Assembly (NCBI GenBank): GCA_017458865.1
Contig: JAFSZW010000376.1
Location: 1-8,682, forward strand
DNA length: 8,682 nt
Source: Clostridia bacterium
GTDB lineage: Bacteria > Bacillota > Clostridia > Christensenellales > Aristaeellaceae
Direction of reading: 5' to 3'
The notes beneath the pieces were generated by a model. That model was not told the DNA's origin, did not search any database, and saw only the letters and a list, made by a program, of their open reading frames with translations. Below, piece by piece: positions 6,066-8,682 of this stretch (the stretch's first letter is position 1; the number at the start of each line of letters is the position of its first letter). Made by a program: the position numbers and the translations under genes.

Positions 6066-7355
6066 TTATCCTGCTGACAACGGGTGCGCTTTCATGTAGC
6101 TGATGATTGCCAGTACCTTTTCCCAGGTTTCCTGCGTCTCTTTGTCCGGTTCAGACAGCTGTATTGGCGGCTTGACTTTTTGTCCGTTTATCGAGAGAGA
6201 GACAACGGATTCCTGGATGTTCGCAAGGGTACGGATCAGTCCGTGGCAGGAGATTGTGAGGTTCTGGTCACGCTTGAGCATGTAGACAGCAATGCTGCAT
6301 AGCGTTATTCCAAGATGGCAGATCATGCCATGTACCCTGATCTTTAGATCGGTCCAAGTACAGGTTTGCCATACCGGGAAATGCGATGTGCCCTTTATGC
6401 CACGAAAGATGTTCTCAATGGATTTCAGGTCCCGGTATACAGATGAGCTTTGCTCCGTTGCCTGTGCCTCATGACTTGTCACGCAATGTTTGCCATAGAA
6501 TTGACCAATTGTCTGCTGAATTTCGGCGTCATTCACCTGATACGGGATCCCCGCAAGAGTCCCCGTAGCGGGAGTACCTTCTGGTTTTCCCATGATGATG
6601 CCATTGGTTTCTGCCTCAATGGAGGGGGACGCAGCAGGTTGGGGACCGGCTGTCTTCATCAATGCGTTCTTCTTTTCATCCGGGAGTTTGCCGGAGTGCT
6701 GTGGAGCTAATGAATCTGGCGTCACGGCATATGGATCCTGAACGCCTATTGACGCACCCTGGTTCGATTTTCCAGGCGCCAATTCTTCTTTGACTTCAGG
6801 GAACAGCTCCAGAACTCTTGTAAATACAGCTTTTTCGAATGCGATGATATGCTCATCGGAAATACCGTCCATCTGCTCCTGGATGTGTTGAGCGGTAAAG
6901 ACTTCAGGATCGAGGTGCAGACAATCGGGAAGAGAAGTTCTCCGGAACCAGTTGGAGAATGCAGACGTGCTGCCGGATTGACTCACATAATGGATGGCAA
7001 AGAGCAAAAGCGCCAGTGGACGTTCAACTGCATTTGCGGTATCTGCCGGGAATATGGACGCCATCAATGGCAGGATACCAAGCCACTCAGCAACAGAATA
7101 GAGCAGGAAGCCGGGACCATGCTCGCGATATTGTACCGGATCGAGCTGGACCGACAGATCGGGACTTTTTGGCGGCTCAGCCTCGGTCTCATCCGGTCTT
7201 CCTGCCTTTATGTTTTCGGGCAGGAGAGCGTACAGATCGGAGAGACGGCCGATGTTGTATACCGTCCGGTGCCTGACTTTCCCGTCTTCACGGTAGCTTT
7301 CTATTACCTTATAGTAGTCATGCCCTTTTGAGGTCGTTTTAGCCAGATAGCTCAT
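6066..7355 (-). CDS. Transposase-like protein (IS1634/IS4-type ends) lacking the catalytic core
   Basis: 429 residues in one open frame. The N-terminal part (1-190) reads like IS1634-type transposases: MSYLAKTTSKGHDYYKV, a charged segment with RHRTVYNIGRL, then helices ending at about 190 (FEKAVFTRVLELFPEV), just where the first catalytic Asp strand normally follows. The C-terminal part (305-429) also fits: Tyr307, Glu314 and Lys321 keep the spacing of the Y-R-E-K signature (the Arg position is Leu310), followed by WTDLKIRVHGMICHLGI, the usual WTDxKIxVH block. Between them, about 191-304 is a Pro/Gly/Ser/Ala/Gln-rich stretch that looks disordered and contains neither Asp motif. Family members are usually about 500-600 residues. 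The start at 7355 has GGAGG 10 bases upstream; the longer in-frame start at 7478 would span the promoter. No terminal inverted repeats or target duplication were found by eye. It is probably inactive as a transposase: a degenerate IS or a domesticated DNA-binding protein. Confidence 0.7.
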   Translation of the reverse strand: MSYLAKTTSKGHDYYKVIESYREDGKVRHRTVYNIGRLSDLYALLPENIKAGRPDETEAEPPKSPDLSVQLDPVQYREHGPGFLLYSVAEWLGILPLMASIFPADTANAVERPLALLLFAIHYVSQSGSTSAFSNWFRRTSLPDCLHLDPEVFTAQHIQEQMDGISDEHIIAFEKAVFTRVLELFPEVKEELAPGKSNQGASIGVQDPYAVTPDSLAPQHSGKLPDEKKNALMKTAGPQPAASPSIEAETNGIIMGKPEGTPATGTLAGIPYQVNDAEIQQTIGQFYGKHCVTSHEAQATEQSSSVYRDLKSIENIFRGIKGTSHFPVWQTCTWTDLKIRVHGMICHLGITLCSIAVYMLKRDQNLTISCHGLIRTLANIQESVVSLSINGQKVKPPIQLSEPDKETQETWEKVLAIISYMKAHPLSAG

Positions 7356-7379
7356 GTGCGCAAAACCTCCATGCACGGA

Positions 7380-7408
7380 ATTATAAGGATTCCATGAGTA
7401 TTTGTAAA
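7380..7408 (-). promoter_or_regulatory. Near-consensus SigA promoter for the transposase-like gene
   Basis: On the minus strand TTTACA (7408-7403) and a perfect TATAAT (7385-7380) are spaced by 17 bases. Initiation near 7373 leaves a leader of about 18 bases that contains GGAGG (7370-7366) and ends at ATG 7355. Confidence 0.78.
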
Positions 7409-7459
7409 CACAGAAGCCCATCCATAGCCGACTCTTCATGGCATGTGAACGTTTTATGT

Positions 7460-7496
7460 AAAAAATCAGATGAGACAATGGCTTGTCTCATCTGAT
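7460..7496 (-). terminator. Rho-independent terminator of the beta-glucuronidase gene
   Basis: A 14-bp perfect stem (7465-7478 with 7483-7496) with loop TGGC in plus-strand sense. On the minus strand it is followed by a run of six T. It lies 68 bases after the glucuronidase stop and upstream of the transposase-like gene's promoter, so the two genes are separate transcription units. Confidence 0.92.
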
Positions 7497-7564
7497 GCCA
7501 AGGCTGCTGCCAAAGAACATTATTTGGATGGAAACGAGGATTATTCGATAGAGAAAGGGGGTGA

Positions 7565-8682
7565 TTACCGCTCACTCTCTGCCATTTTCTGCCAGCGCTC
7601 GCGGAAGTAATGGGCAGCCATCTTCGGACGGCGGTCACGGGTGAAGAGGCCTTTCCGGTTGCCGCCAACGCGCATGGGTCCCTGACAGGTGCTGAAGTCG
7701 GCGAAGTTCCAGGGCATTTCGCCGACGATGAAGGGGCGCTCGTCAAGGCAGGCGTTTATCGTCTTATAGTACTCGACCTGGAATTCCTCGGAGAACATGT
7801 CCGGCGAGGCAGAATGGAGGCCGGCAATAGTGTCAGCACCATATTCTGAGAGAACCATGGGCTTGCCTTTATCGGCCCACCAGTCAAGCTCCATCCGGAA
7901 GGCATAGCGGGCGGTTTCGAGATCGCCGGAAAGATTGTACCAGCCATAGTAGCGGTTGAAAAAGACGATATCCATGGCAGGAATGATTTTATCGCGCTCA
8001 TAGATATTCTGGCAGCCGACCAGGGTAACCGGACGGTTCTGAGGATCATGCCTGTGTGCCAGTTCATACAGCGGCCACCAGTAATCATAGGCCTTGTCAG
8101 GATAGACGTCAGTGTTGGGCTCGTTGCCAAGGCTCCAGACAACGACGCAGGGATGGTTTTTGTCCCGGTCAATGAGGGCTTTCAGCACTTCTGCATGGTA
8201 CGGTGCCAGATCCCAGCCGTAATGCTCATCTGCCCACATGCCGACAGCAGGTGTTTCGTCTATGATCACGATGCCCTCGCGGTCGCAAAGTGCGTACATT
8301 TCCTCGGCATACGGGTAATGGCTGGTCCTGAAGCAATTGGCGCCCAGCCAGTGGTACAGATTGATATCTGTCATGTTGAGGCATTGATCCAGACCGCGGC
8401 CGTGGAACGGACTGTCCTCATGCTTGCAGGGGCCATGGAAATGGAATGGCTTTCCGTTGATCAGGAACCGGGTGCCGTCTATGCGGACCTCGCGGATGCC
8501 GAAGATCTGCTCATAGCAGTCCTCACCAAAGTGAATGCGCGCAGTATAGAGATACGGTGTGCCCGGCCATGGCTCCCAGAGATGAGCATCCCTGATATGA
8601 ACAATGCCTTCTCTGCTGTTCATGGAGGCCACGGGGCAGCGGTCCATGTCCAGAATGTCAATGGAAACGTCTCCGCTGCCGA
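7565..8682 (-). CDS. uidA: Beta-glucuronidase, GH2 family, C-terminal part (5' end outside window)
   Basis: It hydrolyses beta-D-glucuronides to free glucuronate. The visible 371 residues run off the window edge; full enzymes have about 600. The methionine encoded at 8647 is internal because the frame stays open to 8682 and family sequence continues. Counting from it, RTSHYPYAEEM lies at 107-117 and RDKNHP at 161-166. The acid/base is Glu176 in GNEPNT, the nucleophile Glu268 in SEYGADT, and the Asn-x-Lys carboxylate clamp Asn330/Lys332 in VGGNRKG. NRYYGWY, SGDLETA and WNFADFST match recalled E. coli UidA closely. The clamp separates glucuronidases from GH2 beta-galactosidases. Between DETPAVG and RDKNH there are only 24 residues against about 41 in E. 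coli, so the active-site loop 1 is shortened. Any signal peptide would be outside the window. Confidence 0.94.
   Translation of the reverse strand, partial: GSGDVSIDILDMDRCPVASMNSREGIVHIRDAHLWEPWPGTPYLYTARIHFGEDCYEQIFGIREVRIDGTRFLINGKPFHFHGPCKHEDSPFHGRGLDQCLNMTDINLYHWLGANCFRTSHYPYAEEMYALCDREGIVIIDETPAVGMWADEHYGWDLAPYHAEVLKALIDRDKNHPCVVVWSLGNEPNTDVYPDKAYDYWWPLYELAHRHDPQNRPVTLVGCQNIYERDKIIPAMDIVFFNRYYGWYNLSGDLETARYAFRMELDWWADKGKPMVLSEYGADTIAGLHSASPDMFSEEFQVEYYKTINACLDERPFIVGEMPWNFADFSTCQGPMRVGGNRKGLFTRDRRPKMAAHYFRERWQKMAESER

Noticed and set aside
7443..7458. CcpA (cre)-like site around TGTGAACGTTTTAT
   Set aside because: Only one half matches the consensus well and the last positions fail; its location between a terminator and a promoter does not settle it.
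5928..7460. Terminal inverted repeats and target duplication of an insertion sequence
   Set aside because: Comparing the flanks by eye gave only a 7-base shared TGGATGG in the right orientation, which is not convincing. A computed alignment of 5928-6065 with 7356-7460 would be decisive.
7356..7478. N-terminal extension of the transposase-like protein to 7478
   Set aside because: It would run through the near-consensus promoter and the glucuronidase terminator; family members start at MSYLAK-like sequence.
1..8682. CRISPR array, tRNA or rRNA gene, or a recognised defence system
   Set aside because: No regularly spaced repeats, no tRNA-like cloverleaf or rRNA sequence, and no nuclease/helicase/reverse transcriptase set was seen on either strand.

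Overview
The window reads as chromosomal DNA of a fermentative, probably gut-dwelling, Bacillota bacterium. The evidence is strong purine-rich ribosome binding sites a few bases before most starts, three SigA-like promoters with 17-base spacers, two classic hairpin-plus-T-tract terminators, moderately high GC, and a set of intracellular sugar-degrading enzymes. A high-GC erysipelotrich or clostridial lineage would fit, but the window has no phylogenetic marker, so placement below phylum is a guess.

Layout. Positions 1-518 (+) hold the C-terminal part of L-rhamnulose-1-phosphate aldolase (rhaD). It is followed at 689-1726 (+) by a zinc-dependent medium-chain alcohol/polyol dehydrogenase. A strong hairpin terminator at 1824-1859 serves the opposite-strand gene at 1879-3141 (-), a protein with two HD domains, the second carrying HD-GYP motifs. 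A 301-base divergent intergenic region carries a promoter for each direction and a 17-base perfect palindrome. At 3443-4504 (+) is an exported metallo-beta-lactamase-fold protein (ComEC-like domain plus an Ada-like zinc-binding tail), followed at 4674-5927 (+) by a family GH27 glycosidase without a signal peptide. Convergent to it, at 6066-7355 (-), is an intact transposase-like ORF. Its N- and C-terminal parts resemble IS1634/IS4-type transposases, but the catalytic middle is replaced by a disordered-looking linker. It has its own near-consensus promoter. From 7565 to the window edge (-) is the C-terminal two thirds of a beta-glucuronidase (uidA type) with its own terminator.

How the genes may work together. 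RhaD splits rhamnulose-1-phosphate into DHAP and L-lactaldehyde; the dehydrogenase could reduce or oxidise such a product, though its substrate is not proven. The GH27 enzyme lacks one of the two acidic residues that normally bind galactose, so beta-L-arabinopyranoside or another sugar is possible. Rhamnose, glucuronic acid, galactose and arabinopyranose are all side-chain sugars of plant arabinogalactan and gum-arabic-type polymers, so the region may be a loose cluster for such side chains. That is inference. The HD and MBL proteins look like signalling or exported functions that happen to sit between the sugar genes.

The most unusual element is the transposase-like gene with its catalytic core exchanged for a linker. 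It could be a decayed insertion sequence or a repurposed DNA-binding protein. No complete new defence or mobile system could be recognised.
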